A stretch of DNA of 64,000 bases from Theocolax elegans. Its lineage: Eukaryota > Arthropoda > Insecta > Hymenoptera > Cerocephalidae. The notes beneath the pieces were generated by a model that did not search any database, was not told the origin of the DNA, and worked only from the letters and a program-made list of their open reading frames with translations. This document shows, piece after piece, positions 53,308 to 63,893 of the stretch (within the stretch, counting starts at the first letter, position 1; every line of letters begins with the position of its first letter). The translations under genes and the position numbers were made by a program. The stretch spans positions 63,253,562-63,317,561 of the forward strand of contig CM047426.1 in assembly GCA_026168455.1 (NCBI GenBank), written 5' to 3'.

Positions 53308-54135
53308 ATGAACAGTGGTGAACACACAGTATTAGCCTCAATAAATCAGAAACGCATCAAAATGGCATCATATAATTCAAGAGAAGAAGCCTCCAGTTAT
53401 TTCTTATACTCGCGCGTTTATCCACTAAATAGTTCCTGTTCAAAAAAAGTCATTGTTGGATTCAACTGTGATAAAAATAATAATTTTAAGTGTTCAGTTA
53501 AAATTATAAACCAATCGTTCTATGGTATTGTATTTACACTAGAAGCCTGGGAAAGTTTCAAATTATTATTTAAAGATATCACAAAGTATTTCGAGAGTGA
53601 CGATACTTCTACTACACAAAACAAAATTTCTTTCCATGCAGTGTCAGTGAATTTTACTACTACATACGGTTCAAAAGCTATTATTCTAGATCATGAAAAT
53701 ATCGAAATTGATTCCGATATACAAACATCAAATAAGGAGAATCAGTTTTCACCTTCGCCGACAAAAAAACCGAAAATATATGCACCAACTATCGTTCTAC
53801 AACGTACTTCATTTGACGGACTAGTCAAAGTATTAACGTGCATCGATTGCAGTATAAACACACTTATCAAAATCTTACCTAGTGTGTCAATGTGTAATTC
53901 TAATATAATTCAAGAAATATATCAGAGTTTCTCCGAAAATACTGTATTACCACGAACTGATATTTTTATTAAACATTACATCAGTTCACAAGCGTTAAAC
54001 ATAAAAAATAAAATATTAGAAAATCTCAGTAAAGAATTTATTGAACATTATTTCGATGTAATATTTAACGAACTAATAACACTATATATTAATTCTATCA
54101 TTTCTCAAACCATTTTTAAACTAATACGTAAATAA
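53308..54135 (+). CDS. Polinton plus-strand protein of unknown function, 275 aa
   Basis: It is the only gene on the plus strand. It begins MNSGEHTVLASINQKRIKMA; Met19 (MASYNSREEASSYF) is an alternative start. Residues about 40-120 form an alternating strand-rich region (KKVIVGFNCDKNNNFKCSVK, FYGIVFTLEAWESFKLLF). Residues 140-160 are acidic then basic with an NLS-like SPTKKPKI, and the C-terminal 110 residues are helical. No family is recognised. Position next to the right repeat and divergence from the polymerase suggest an early or regulatory gene (inference). The frame is intact. Confidence 0.6.
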   Translation: MNSGEHTVLASINQKRIKMASYNSREEASSYFLYSRVYPLNSSCSKKVIVGFNCDKNNNFKCSVKIINQSFYGIVFTLEAWESFKLLFKDITKYFESDDTSTTQNKISFHAVSVNFTTTYGSKAIILDHENIEIDSDIQTSNKENQFSPSPTKKPKIYAPTIVLQRTSFDGLVKVLTCIDCSINTLIKILPSVSMCNSNIIQEIYQSFSENTVLPRTDIFIKHYISSQALNIKNKILENLSKEFIEHYFDVIFNELITLYINSIISQTIFKLIRK

Positions 54136-54154
54136 ATGTCATGTATTATATCAA

Positions 54155-54809
54155 TATAAATAAATAATATTAGGCAAAAATATATACATAAATTTTTACA
54201 ATTATAAAATGTACAAAAATTTAGTATTATTCATAAATAAATTATTTTAAAACAATAAATAATCTATTTATTTATTGCACCTATACATTTACTTATATAT
54301 CCTATTTATTAATTTTAAATATTCATTGAAAATATCCAAATAATATATAATACGTATAACCTATTATACGTGTACTTCACTCACTTTCCCTCTCTCTCTC
54401 CCTCTTCATCTCTACTTGTATCTATATCTGTACATCGTTTGGAAAAATAAAGAAACAGCTGAGTCTCCGAACTCGCAGCGTGGCCCCCTATGCTTACGAT
54501 GACGTATCCTCCGCATGGGCCCACGCATACCCATTCATAATACGTCACGAGCATTTTCCTCCCAATACGGCAGACAAGTGTCACCCATCCCCTCCATGAA
54601 GACTCCTACAATGCCCTGTATACGAGAAAATATACATACCCCCCACTACGCGATCCCCCGCTCAACACCTCCAACACTATGACTCATATCACGCAGACAC
54701 ACGACCATCCGCCAAAATTCCCGACTTTCCACGAGTTTTCCTACTTTCCCCCACCGCCGCCGCCGCCATCTTGGCCGCCATTTTTTCCTATAGTGGCCCA
54801 CATACTACT
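54155..54809 (-). repeat. Polinton right terminal inverted repeat
   Basis: Mirror of 35842-36495, ending CATACTACT. The few differences (such as one base near 54598 and in the GA-rich block) show limited divergence since insertion or last replication. Confidence 0.93.
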
Positions 54810-54815
54810 GATACA
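54810..54815. repeat. Polinton target-site duplication, right
   Basis: GATACA, matching 35836-35841. Confidence 0.9.
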
Positions 54816-55611
54816 AGCTCCATTGTAAAATACATTTTTACTAACAGAATACAACAGTCAAACTTGAATTTAATTTTTTTTCTTCAACTGAGTCGACTGT
54901 GACCAACAGTATTTTAATTGAATAAATGTGTTTAATTAGGTAAAACCAAGACATTGTTACCTCTTATTTAAGTATTACCTGTTATCGTACTAACAAGGAG
55001 AGTGCCATATCTCTAGAAAACGGATCTTTACCAAACTCTAGATTATGTTTAGTAGAATAAAAATATAAAGAAAGCTGGAGTTTTAGACTCAAACACTCTT
55101 TTTTGAAAAAGTATTTGACTTTCATTACTTATAACTCAAAAATAAGTAAAGACAAATATTCAGACCTAAGTACAGAAGAAAGCTGAAATCAAGTAGATTG
55201 ACGCTGCATTCGCTACGCGATGCAAGGCATACAAAAAACTATGCTTTTTAAATATAAGGCACGACCGTGTAAAGCTCGCGCTTCGCGTTCGCATCGTTTG
55301 TGCGTATTGGGTAAAGTACACGACACAACAATTCAACTTTTATTAACTTTCACAAAGCTTGAGATTTTTGGCCTAATACAAAATATAATATACATCATAA
55401 GAGATAGTAGTAAAAACATGATTTTAAATTATAAGCTTATCGTCTTCGCCTTCGGATCATGTCACAATTCACACGCACTGCGACATATTTAATTTTTTTG
55501 TGATTAAAAGTGATTTTTTGTACTATTTTCGTTATTTTGACCGTTTTTCTTTTTTATCTTTGAAAATATTGTTTTAAGCGTAAAGTGTAAAATAGAAAAA
55601 AGGTTTGTTAT
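54816..55611. other. non-coding, contains a dispersed repeat
   Basis: The part 55018-55198 resembles 27985-28150. No gene is recognised. The frame at 55220-55492 has no conserved content. Confidence 0.5.
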
Positions 55612-55930
55612 TGTTAAATTATAGTCTTTACACTTTATAGTAGAGTAGGGTTTATACATGTGTACATGAGTGTTCATATATGTATGTATGTGTGCATGAG
55701 TTTGTTCATGTCGGGCGCCCTCTCTGTTGTAATGCCTTATTCTTATTACCACTATAACTTGAGATCTTGGTCTGAATAAACGCTTGTTACGAAATTAATA
55801 ATTGTTAGTTACAAACAATATTTTATTATTAGACAAAATAGAAGTAATAAACAGTGCATTATTGTTTTCTTAATAAACGCTTCATTTAATTTCATTCTTC
55901 TGTCACTACGGAATTAATAATAATCTAACA
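55612..55930 (+). repeat. copia 5' LTR (319 bp)
   Basis: It starts TGTTAAATTATAG and ends ACA directly before the primer site. It has an AATAAA near 55776. Only its first 23 bp are matched at the 3' end of the element (59908-59930), where the second LTR is lost or replaced. Confidence 0.75.
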
Positions 55931-55944
55931 GGTTATGGGCCCAG
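55931..55944 (+). promoter_or_regulatory. primer-binding site, internal initiator tRNA-Met type
   Basis: GGTTATGGGCCCAG is the primer site known from Drosophila copia, which pairs with the anticodon-stem region of a cut initiator tRNA-Met rather than the 3' end. It lies immediately after the LTR. Confidence 0.85.
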
Positions 55945-56046
55945 TTCATGTGTGGCAAATAGTTTGAGTTGCTTTGCAAAGGTACGTGTGGAGAAACAAT
56001 AGTGGTTGTGTACCTTGTGAATTTTTTTGTCCAATTATAGTAAAAT

Positions 56047-56945
56047 ATGGCTAATGAAATAAATCCCCGTTGTTGCACAAAATTTGACGGTACGAATTTT
56101 GCGCAATGGAAGTTCCAAATGAATGCTGCATTTACAGCCAACGAGTTAGTGAACTATGTAAAAGGTACAAAAGTAAGGTATAATGCAAATGAAGAAGAAA
56201 AGAAAAAATGCAGCCATGGAACCCGAACCGTTTAATAGTGTGTTAATTTGTGAAACTGCGAAGGAAATGTGGGACAGACTAACAGCGATATATGAGCAGA
56301 AAACCGACTCATCCAGTAGTGTGATTCAACATGCAGCAAAGGTGCAAAACTTGGCTAAATAATTAATCGAGTTAGGTGTGAATATTTCGGATCTGGAGGT
56401 TATCGCAAAAATTTTTGAAGAAGCTGAGGCAACGGTAACAACGAAGAAAATGAACAAAACGAACGCTGATCAAAGTATAACGTGTTATGTATGTGGTAAA
56501 CAAGGACACTACACGGAGAGAAGAAACAAACCAGCGTTGTATGAACGTTTCTGCAACCGTTACCCGCCGTGAAATCGTGCTATGGTTGCGCGATATCCAT
56601 GCTACTTTTGTGTGATTCCATACCACGTTGGTATGATCGTCATACTATTGCTTGTTTAGCCACGCCCCCTGCGCGTTTTCACCTATGATGCCTATGGAAA
56701 CTTTTGGCAGGGCGGCCATACCATCGCGGTATGACATCCTGCAACTTTGCGCTGACAGCCTAACCTACAACGCTAGTCTGTTTCTTCTCTCCGTGTATGC
56801 TCGAAAATGTTTGGAGAGGAAAAATAAACAGTCGAGTTACGAAGCAATTAATTCATCAAAGGACTGTGCTTTTATAATTGTAAACAAAGGTGAACACAAA
56901 CAAGACAGTGGAGTTTGTCAACTTGCTGCGAGACCCTCCCGATAG
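56047..56945 (+). pseudogene. copia gag, split by a TA-flanked MITE
   Basis: It starts MANEINPRCCTKFDGTNFAQ and WKFQMNAAFTANEL, the usual copia gag N-terminus. After frameshifts the zinc knuckle begins CYVCGKQGHY at 56482 and is cut by an insertion at 56512-56795. On the far side the frame resumes with the last Cys of the knuckle and KNKQSSYEAINSSKDCAF. The aspartic protease motif that should follow is not found. Confidence 0.78.
56512..56795. mobile_element. 284-bp MITE with TA duplication
   Basis: Ends CACGGAGAGAAGAAACA and its inverse, with about 28 bp of matching terminal repeat, are flanked by TA at 56510-56511 and 56796-56797. TA duplication suggests the Tc1/mariner group. It is non-coding. 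Taking out the MITE with one TA leaves correct zinc-knuckle spacing, so the insertion limits are exact. Confidence 0.85.
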
Positions 56946-57019
56946 TATTAGGCAAGCAATTTTAAACAGAATTTCAAGTAGTCGAACAAAGAAATGTAAA
57001 TATACAACGACGCGTAGAT

Positions 57020-58346
57020 GGTGAATGGAAAGAAGGTTCAATTAACAACGTGTTGTATGTACCAAGCATGAACAAGAATTTATTATCTATTGGTGTAATC
57101 ACGAGGAACGAGTTTGAGATGCATTTCAAAAATGAAAATATATAGTTAACGCGTGTAAAAATCACTGCAGCTGTCGGAGTGAGACCGAACAACAACATAT
57201 ATCGAATGCTCATACGTACTAATATTGTTCAATTTGAATCAAATGTGGCTTCAATTAGTCTTAAAAGGTGGCACGAACGGGCTGGTCATGTAAATACACA
57301 TACGTTGAAGGAAGTAATCACAAAACAACTTGTAATTGGTGTTAAGTTAACCTCAAATCAGAATTTAAAGTGTGCAAACTGTCAGTTATGCAAGAGTCAC
57401 AGATTGCCATTTACAAAGGAAACAATAAAAAATACTAGAGCCGGTGAGATGATGCATAGTGATGTATGCGGCCCTATGATGATGCCACTAGTTATAGACA
57501 TGTGTACTTTATGAAACACAAAGCAGATGTGTATGATAAGTTCAAGGTGTTCGAAAAACTGGTGAGAAATAAATTTGGCAGATCTATGAGTCAACTTCGC
57601 AGTGATAATGGCAGAGAATATGTCAGTAAAGACATGAAATCGTATATGGAATCTCCTGGAATTATACATAAATGTACCGCTCCCTACACACTTGAACAAA
57701 ATGATAAAGCTGAGAGGGAAAACCGAACGATAATAGAATGTGTCAGAACTCTTTTGAACTCGAAAAATGTGCAAAATTTTCTTTGGGCGGAAGCAGTCAA
57801 TACTGCAGTGTATTTGTTAAACAGAGTTCTGCCTTCCACGATACAAAAGGATAAAACTCCCTATGAACTATAGATGGGAAAGAAGCCTTGTGTTGAACAT
57901 TTCAAAGTATTTGACTGTGTAGCTTATAAAAATATACCTAAGATATTTCATAGAAAACTTGATGCCAAAGCAGAGAAAATGGTATTTGTCGGCTATAAAG
58001 ACAACTCTTCTAACTATAGGCTGTATTGCCCTAATAAAAGAAAAGTTGTAATCTCAAGAGATGTAACGTTTGATGAAGAAAGAAATGTTGACAAGTCACC
58101 ATTAATATTAGAAGATGATAAAACTATTCTCGTAGGGGGTAAATCTTTATCAGAAGAAAAAGAAATTGATCCGGTGATACAACGTGAAGCAGTTCCAAAA
58201 GCAGCCGAGAAAATAAAAACTCCAACAACATCTATTGTAAATATCCAAAGTGTTGATACGCCTGAGGAGTACCAGGATGCAATTCAGTCTCCTATAGTAA
58301 TGAAACTTCGTGATAGGAATGCAATAAAAAGAACCTTTGAGGTATA
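57020..58346 (+). pseudogene. copia integrase region
   Basis: Frames give NVLYVPSMNKNLLSIG (pre-integrase), LKRWHERAGHVNTHTLKEVI then CANCQLCKSHRLPF (HHCC zinc domain), SDVCGPM (first Asp), LRSDNGREYVSK (second Asp) and TLEQNDKAERENRTI (Glu). The connector FVGYKDNSSNYRLYCPNKRK is the usual end. Frameshifts lie near 57500, and a TAG at 57871 stops the last part. Confidence 0.85.
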
Positions 58347-59349
58347 GTATTAATGTTGCCATAATCAATGTACCAAATAATTACAGAGAGGCTGTAAAAG
58401 GACCTGATGCAAGTCGTTGGGTAGAGGCAATTGACAAAGAGGTCGAAGAAACGAAACAACACATGTAAAATTGTAAAAAGGGAGCAGCACATGCATACCA
58501 TCGACTCAAAATGGGTTTTCAAAACTACAGGAGATGAAAACGGAAAAATTATTTATAAAGCAAGAAACATTTTCACCTGTAGTGACGTATGATTCTCTGC
58601 GTGTATTACTGGCTCTTCTTACTCAAATGCATATGGAGATGGTGTCTTTCGATATAAAATCAGCATTTCTGTAGGGTGAGTTAAAGGAGAGGATTTTCAT
58701 GGAAGTTCCGGAAGGTATCAAAATTAATATAAAATCTCCAAACGATGTTGTATGCGAATTAAATAAGTCATTGTATGGGCTTAAACAAGCGTCCAGATGC
58801 TGGAATGCAAAATTTATAAATTTTCTGCGCAAATTCAATTTAAAAGAATGGGATGCAGATAGATGTATATTATCTGGTGAGTATGAGGGTCACAAAGTTT
58901 ATCTGGCGTTATTTGTGGGATGATGGCTTGGCTGCATGTAAATCTTATAAAGTATTAAAAATTGTATTAAAACATTTAAGTGATGAATATGAGATCACTA
59001 CAGGTGACGCTAGTTACCTTGTGGGATTTTAAATTACTAGAAATAGAATAAATAAGTGTATGTTTGTTAATCAGAGTGTTTATATACATAATATTAAACT
59101 GTAAATGTTCCTACGTATCCGAATATAAATTTGTATGATAACAATATAGAAAGTAAGTGTAAGTCAAATCTGCCTTATCGTAAAGCCATTGGCTTATTAA
59201 TGTTTGTAGCTATAGTTTCTAAACTAGATATTGCGTTTGCAGTGAATGTTCTGAGTAGATTTCTAAACAATTATAATAATTGTCATTGGAATGCAGTAAA
59301 GAGATTCTTAGCACATTTAAAGAATACTGAAACAGTTAGTACCAGGTAA
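58347..59349 (+). pseudogene. copia reverse transcriptase
   Basis: SRWVEAIDKEVEE, TYDSLRVLLALLTQ, FDIKSAFL, MEVPEGIKI and LYGLKQASRCWNAKF are the RT blocks of Ty1/copia. At the catalytic V-D-D position an extra G near 58918 shifts the frame, destroying the site. Several stops follow. Confidence 0.85.
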
Positions 59350-59423
59350 TTGAGAAAGAATACTGAAACGTTGAGACCAGGAGATCTACGAATCTACGAA
59401 TTACGAATGGATATGTATTTTGT

Positions 59424-59780
59424 ATGAATGATGGACCAGTGACCTGGTGTTCTCAAAGACAAAAACTAGTAACATTAAGTACAACAGAAGCTGGATATGT
59501 GGCTACTGCAACAGCTGTTCGTGAGGCATGCTGGCTTCGCACCTTGTTAAATGGTATTGACTATCAATGTGTACAAAGTACTAAAATTTTCATAGACAAT
59601 CAGACCGCTTTAAAATTAGCAAAGAATCCTGTTTATTATAAAATAACTATACACATTGATATTCGATATCATTTTTTAAGAGAAAAATATGTGAACAATG
59701 TAATCGATTTAATTTATGTACAAACTGAAAAATAAAAAGCTGATATTTTAACTAAAGCGCTTTGTCGTGATAGATTTTTA
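59424..59780 (+). pseudogene. copia RNase H
   Basis: The block VTWCSQRQKLVTLSTTEAGY, followed by IFIDNQTALKLAKNPVYYK and HIDIRYHFLREK, is the RNase H end of copia polyproteins. After one TAA the tail KADILTKAL still reads. The first catalytic Asp lies in a damaged upstream stretch. Confidence 0.85.
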
Positions 59781-59931
59781 GATGTGTGATAGTTTGTCTT
59801 TAGTATGCGAAGATATTATTTACTAAATTGCATTGTAAATGTTGCTAATAGTACTAAAAATATATATACATATATAAAAAAAATTATAAATGTAATGACG
59901 GCGGAAGTGTTAAATTATAGTCTTTACACTT

Positions 59932-60457
59932 GCGACGAGACGTCGTTGCAATGAAATAAATGATACTTAGTGTATTATATTATTTCGTATGTATGTAAAA
60001 TATTATATCTTAAAATCTCGCACGTTGTTATTGTTTCGTGCGTTGCCTCTTCAAGGCCACGAAACACGCGTGTTTATGTCGACGACTGAGGATGTGTGCG
60101 AGCATCCGTATATACAATTGTTATTGTGTGTGTGTGTTAGGTACTTTTCGGGAATACGACAATTCCCGAAAAGCTCAGTACGCTGCCGGTCTTGACCGCG
60201 ACAGCATCTTCTTATTAACACATCGTCACGTTTAGTTTCGCGCGCCACGGGAAGTACCGGACCGGTTCATCCGTGCTCCGGAAAGCCGTAGGCGAGTGTT
60301 CGTGAGTTCGTGTGAGTGCAGTGCGAAGGACCAGATACCTCGGGTTGAGTGTTCCCCGAGGTAGGCGAATCGCCGCAGCATCAGGCCGCACCTGCAGACC
60401 ACCGTCGAGGACGACGGGAAACCGGGCCGACTCCACCGGCCAGCAGACGTCGGGGCG
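59932..60457. other. non-coding, GC-richer, with a hairpin
   Basis: A perfect inverted repeat CTTTTCGGGAAT/ATTCCCGAAAAG lies at 60143-60171. The stretch 60180-60457 is GC-rich and may be the U3 part of the LTR that continues into the duplicated block. No gene is seen. Confidence 0.5.
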
Positions 60458-60558
60458 CCGACATACACCAGGGCCAATGGACAAGCCAGCCCGGTAAGTG
60501 CCCAACGTCAGTCGGTATATCTTAGAGAGTGTTGAGTAAGTGTGCACGTATGTTTGTT

Positions 60559-60611
60559 CCCACGTAATACCCACTCGGTGTGCTACCGAAACCGAGTGGG
60601 TATTACGTGGG
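60559..60611 (+). promoter_or_regulatory. 21-bp perfect hairpin upstream of TATA
   Basis: CCACGTAATACCCACTCGGT and its exact complement are separated by an 11-base loop. It is repeated at 62276-62328. It lies about 40 bp before a TATA-like element, where it could bind a dimeric factor or form a cruciform. Confidence 0.7.
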
Positions 60612-60981
60612 GCGAGCACGAGGTCAGCCCTGCCCCCCTGCTTGCCGCGTATATACCACGCGACCGGGAGACCGCCCCGTTATACATTGTCGGGTACCTC
60701 CGTGTAGCATTCATAAATAAATATTGTTTATTTATTTAATATAACGGTCGCGTTATTATTAATTATAAATTAACCCGCAATCAACCTTCCGATTCCCGAT
60801 TTTCCCGCCACGTATGTCGGTACGTAGGAGATCGTCCTATATCCGCTACCGTGTCCCAACGAGTTAACTTATTAACCCACGGCGACGACAAAGACGCGTT
60901 CTTCGGGGCCGTCGTCCCTGAATTAAATTAAATGAATAAATAACTTGTAACTGGTATTAGGACGAAATACCACGTTACAAA

Positions 60982-60999
60982 TGGCGACCGTGACAGGAC
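60982..60999 (+). promoter_or_regulatory. primer-binding site complementary to tRNA-Arg
   Basis: TGGCGACCGTGACAGGAC is complementary to the 3' end (with CCA) of insect tRNA-Arg, recalled from family knowledge. It stands two bases after the LTR-type end TTACA. A second copy is at 62699-62716. This marks a gypsy-like or related LTR element. Confidence 0.75.
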
Positions 61000-61312
61000 G
61001 GTACCACCTGCGTGTCGAGGATTTTCGGGTCGGCAAAATTTTTCTTATTTTTTTTAAATAAGTGCTTCTTATATGTGCAGGTTTACCTGTACTTATTTGG
61101 AAAGCAGCGGGTTATTTATTTTTAAAAATTTTACATTTAAGTCGCGTGTGAGAGAGAGAGTGAGAAAGAGCATATAGGTTTATAATGGCATAGATGCATG
61201 CCATTATGATTGAATCGTGTGTGTGAGTGAGAGAGACCGAGAATAAAATTTTAAAGTGTTCGGTTCGCATTAGAGTAGGAACGCGCGGGTATTCCTGGCC
61301 GTATATCGTAGT

Positions 61313-61321
<9 letters not shown>

Positions 61322-61365
<44 letters not shown>

Positions 61366-61470
61366 AACAGTGAACCAGTGCGGGAGAGAGAGAGAGACAT
61401 TACGTCGCGGTGTCGTGTAGTGCTGAGTGAGCAGGAGTCCGCTAGTGGGAGAGAGAGAGAGAGAGAGAGA
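61322..61470. repeat. GT/GA microsatellites in the leader
   Basis: A (GT)n-(GA)n run at about 61313-61364 and shorter GA runs to 61470. Repeated in copy 2 at 63030-63190. Confidence 0.85.
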
Positions 61471-62174
61471 GAAAATCCCAACTAGCCGGCGATAGACTCG
61501 CGTGGCGTAAGTGGCATATACCGCGCGGTTATCCTTCGTTGCTACGCAGGAAGGAAAATTTCCCCCTCTGCGCGACCGTAATTTCATTTTTAATTTCATT
61601 GGGTGAATTTTGTTGACTCGCTTTAAAAGCAAGTTTAATAATTTGTGTGCGTGCGAAATATTTTTGAGTTCGGCTCATTGATTTTGTATCAGTTCGAGAC
61701 GACCAATAATATTTTTATTGCTTATAATTATTAATTTTACTATTATCATTATTATTATTATTATTAATTTGTTCTTTTTTGCTGTAATATATATATATAC
61801 TTTTGAATTAAATTTCCAAGATATCATCACGCTGTTAGCCAGCTGATAATTTTGAAATTATAAAATAATTTTTTTGTTGTGTGGTAATAATTATTAATAT
61901 TATTATAATTAATTTTGACATTGTCTGTTAGTCAGATAAGTCAAAGTTGATGAATCTTTTTGTACTACCGTCGCGATTTTGGCTCGCATTAGTGCTGAGA
62001 CACATCGTGATATCGGTGTTACATTTATATTTATTGTTAATATTAATATTATTTTGATTAAGAGTTTGTCACTTAATTATTAATTCTGCTGACGGGAAAA
62101 TCTCTTTTGATTTATTTTCTTAATTTTTTTTGCTTTTCCTCCAAATTAAGAAATAAATTGCAATTAATTTGTTT

Positions 62175-63029
62175 CCGACATACACCAGGGCCAATGGACA
62201 AGCCAGCCCGGTAAGTGCCCAACGTCAGTCGGTATATCTTAGAGAGTGTTGAGTAAGTGTGCACGTATGTTTGTTCCCACGTAATACCCACTCGGTGTGC
62301 TACCGAAACCGAGTGGGTATTACGTGGGGCGAGCACGAGGTCAGCCCTGCCCCCCTGCTTGCCGCGTATATACCACGCGACCGGGAGACCGCCCCGTTAT
62401 ACATTGTCGGGTACCTCCGTGTAGCATTCATAAATAAATATTGTTTATTTATTTAATATAACGGTCGCGTTATTATTAATTATAAATTAACCCGCAATCA
62501 ACCTTCCGATTCCCGATTTTCCCGCCACGTATGTCGGTACGTAGGAGATCGTCCTATATCCGCTACCGTGTCCCAACGAGTTAACTTATTAACCCACGGC
62601 GACGACAAAGACGCGTTCTTCGGGGCCGTCGTCCCTGAATTAAATTAAATGAATAAATAACTTGTAACTGGTATTAGGACGAAATACCACGTTACAAATG
62701 GCGACCGTGACAGGACGGTACCACCTGCGTGTCGAGGATTTTCGGGTCGGCAAAATTTTTTCTTATTTTTTTTAACTAAGTGCTTCTTATATGTGCAGGT
62801 TTACCTGTACTTATTTGGAAAGCAGCGGGTTATTTATTTTTAAAAATTTTACATTTAAGTCGCGTGTGAGAGAGAGAGTGAGAAAGAGCATATAGGTTTA
62901 TAATGGCATAGATGCATGCCATTATGATTGAATCGTGTGTGTGAGTGAGAGAGACCGAGAATAAAATTTTAAGTGTTCGGTTCGCATTAGAGTAGGAACG
63001 CGCGGGTATTCCTGGCCGTATATCGTAGT

Positions 63030-63082
<53 letters not shown>

Positions 63083-63893
63083 AACAGTGAACCAGTGCGG
63101 GAGAGAGAGAGAGACATTACGTCGCGGTGTCGTGTAGTGCTGAGTGAGCAGGAGTCCGCTAGTGGGAGAGAGAGAGAGAGAGAGAGAGAAAATCCCAACT
63201 AGCCGGCGATAGACTCGCGTGGCGTAAGTGGCATATACCGCGCGGTTATCCTTCGTTGCTACGCAGGAAGGAAAATTTCCCCCTCTGCGCGACCGTAATT
63301 TCATTTTTAATTTCATTGGGTGAATTTTGTTGACTCGCTTTAAAAGCAAGTTTAATAATTTGTGTGCGTGCGAAATATTTTTGAGTTCGGCTCATTGATT
63401 TTGTATCAGTTCGAGACGACCAATAATATTTTTATTGCTTATAATTATTAATTTTACTATTATCATTATTATTATTATTATTAATTTGTTCTTTTTTGCT
63501 GTAATATATATATATACTTTTGAATTAAATTTCCAAAGATATCATCACGCTGTTAGCCAGCTGATAATTTTGAAATTATAAAATAATTTTTTTTGTTGTG
63601 TGGTAATAATTATTAATATTATTATAATTAATTTTGACATTGTCTGTTAGTCAGATAAGTCAAAGTTGATGAATCTTTTTGTACTACCGTCGCGATTTTG
63701 GCTCGCATTAGTGCTGAGACACATCGTGATATCGGTGTTACATTTATATTTATTGTTAATATTAATATTATTTTGATTAAGAGTTTGTCACTTAATTATT
63801 AATTCTGCTGACGGGAAAATCTCTTTTGATTTATTTTCTTAATTTTTTTTGCTTTTCCTCCAAATTAAGAAATAAATTGCAATTAATTTGTTT
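62175..63893 (+). repeat. 1717-bp tandem duplication, copy 2
   Basis: Direct repeat of 60458-62174 with only scattered single-base and homopolymer changes. The junction between copies is TTTGTTT then CCGACATACACC. The same CCGACATACACC at 60458 is preceded by unrelated GC-rich sequence, so the duplication is segmental and not a simple pair of full LTRs. Confidence 0.92.
62699..62716 (+). promoter_or_regulatory. tRNA-Arg-type primer-binding site, second copy
   Basis: Same as 60982-60999, displaced by exactly 1717 bp. Confidence 0.75.

Larger units (their letters stand above)
35842..54809 (-). mobile_element. Polinton/Maverick (adintovirus-like) element, 18,968 bp
   Basis: It is bounded by GATACA duplications and inverted repeats of about 650 bp that start AGTAGTATGTGGGCC. 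The minus strand encodes the protease, capsid proteins, integrase, packaging ATPase and DNA polymerase B; one gene is on the plus strand. Removing the 2.8-kb nested TTAA element gives about 16.2 kb, normal for the group. Known biology: integrase-mediated insertion, protein-primed replication and, for members with capsid genes, virion formation. The polymerase is interrupted and the major capsid frame lacks an AUG, so this copy is probably not autonomous. It lies in an ANKRD13 intron by inference. Confidence 0.97.
55612..59931 (+). mobile_element. Ty1/copia retrotransposon, decayed
   Basis: Order: 5' LTR, internal initiator-tRNA primer site, gag with zinc knuckle, integrase, RT, RNase H and the start of a 3' LTR (TGTTAAATTATAGTCTTTAC at 59908, identical to the first 20 bases of the 5' LTR). 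Integrase before RT defines Ty1/copia. There are many stops and frameshifts, and the protease is missing. Confidence 0.88.
60458..62174 (+). repeat. 1717-bp tandem duplication, copy 1 (LTR end plus leader)
   Basis: It repeats almost unchanged at 62175-63893. Contents: a hairpin at 60559-60611, TATA-like sequence at 60650, AATAAA at 60716, a LTR-type end TTACA at 60975-60979, a primer site and about 1.1 kb of non-coding leader rich in GA and AT microsatellites. No coding frame. Confidence 0.92.

Noticed and set aside
61250..63350. Frames rich in Ser-Leu repeats
   Set aside because: They come from GA microsatellites in the duplicated leader and recur identically in both copies.
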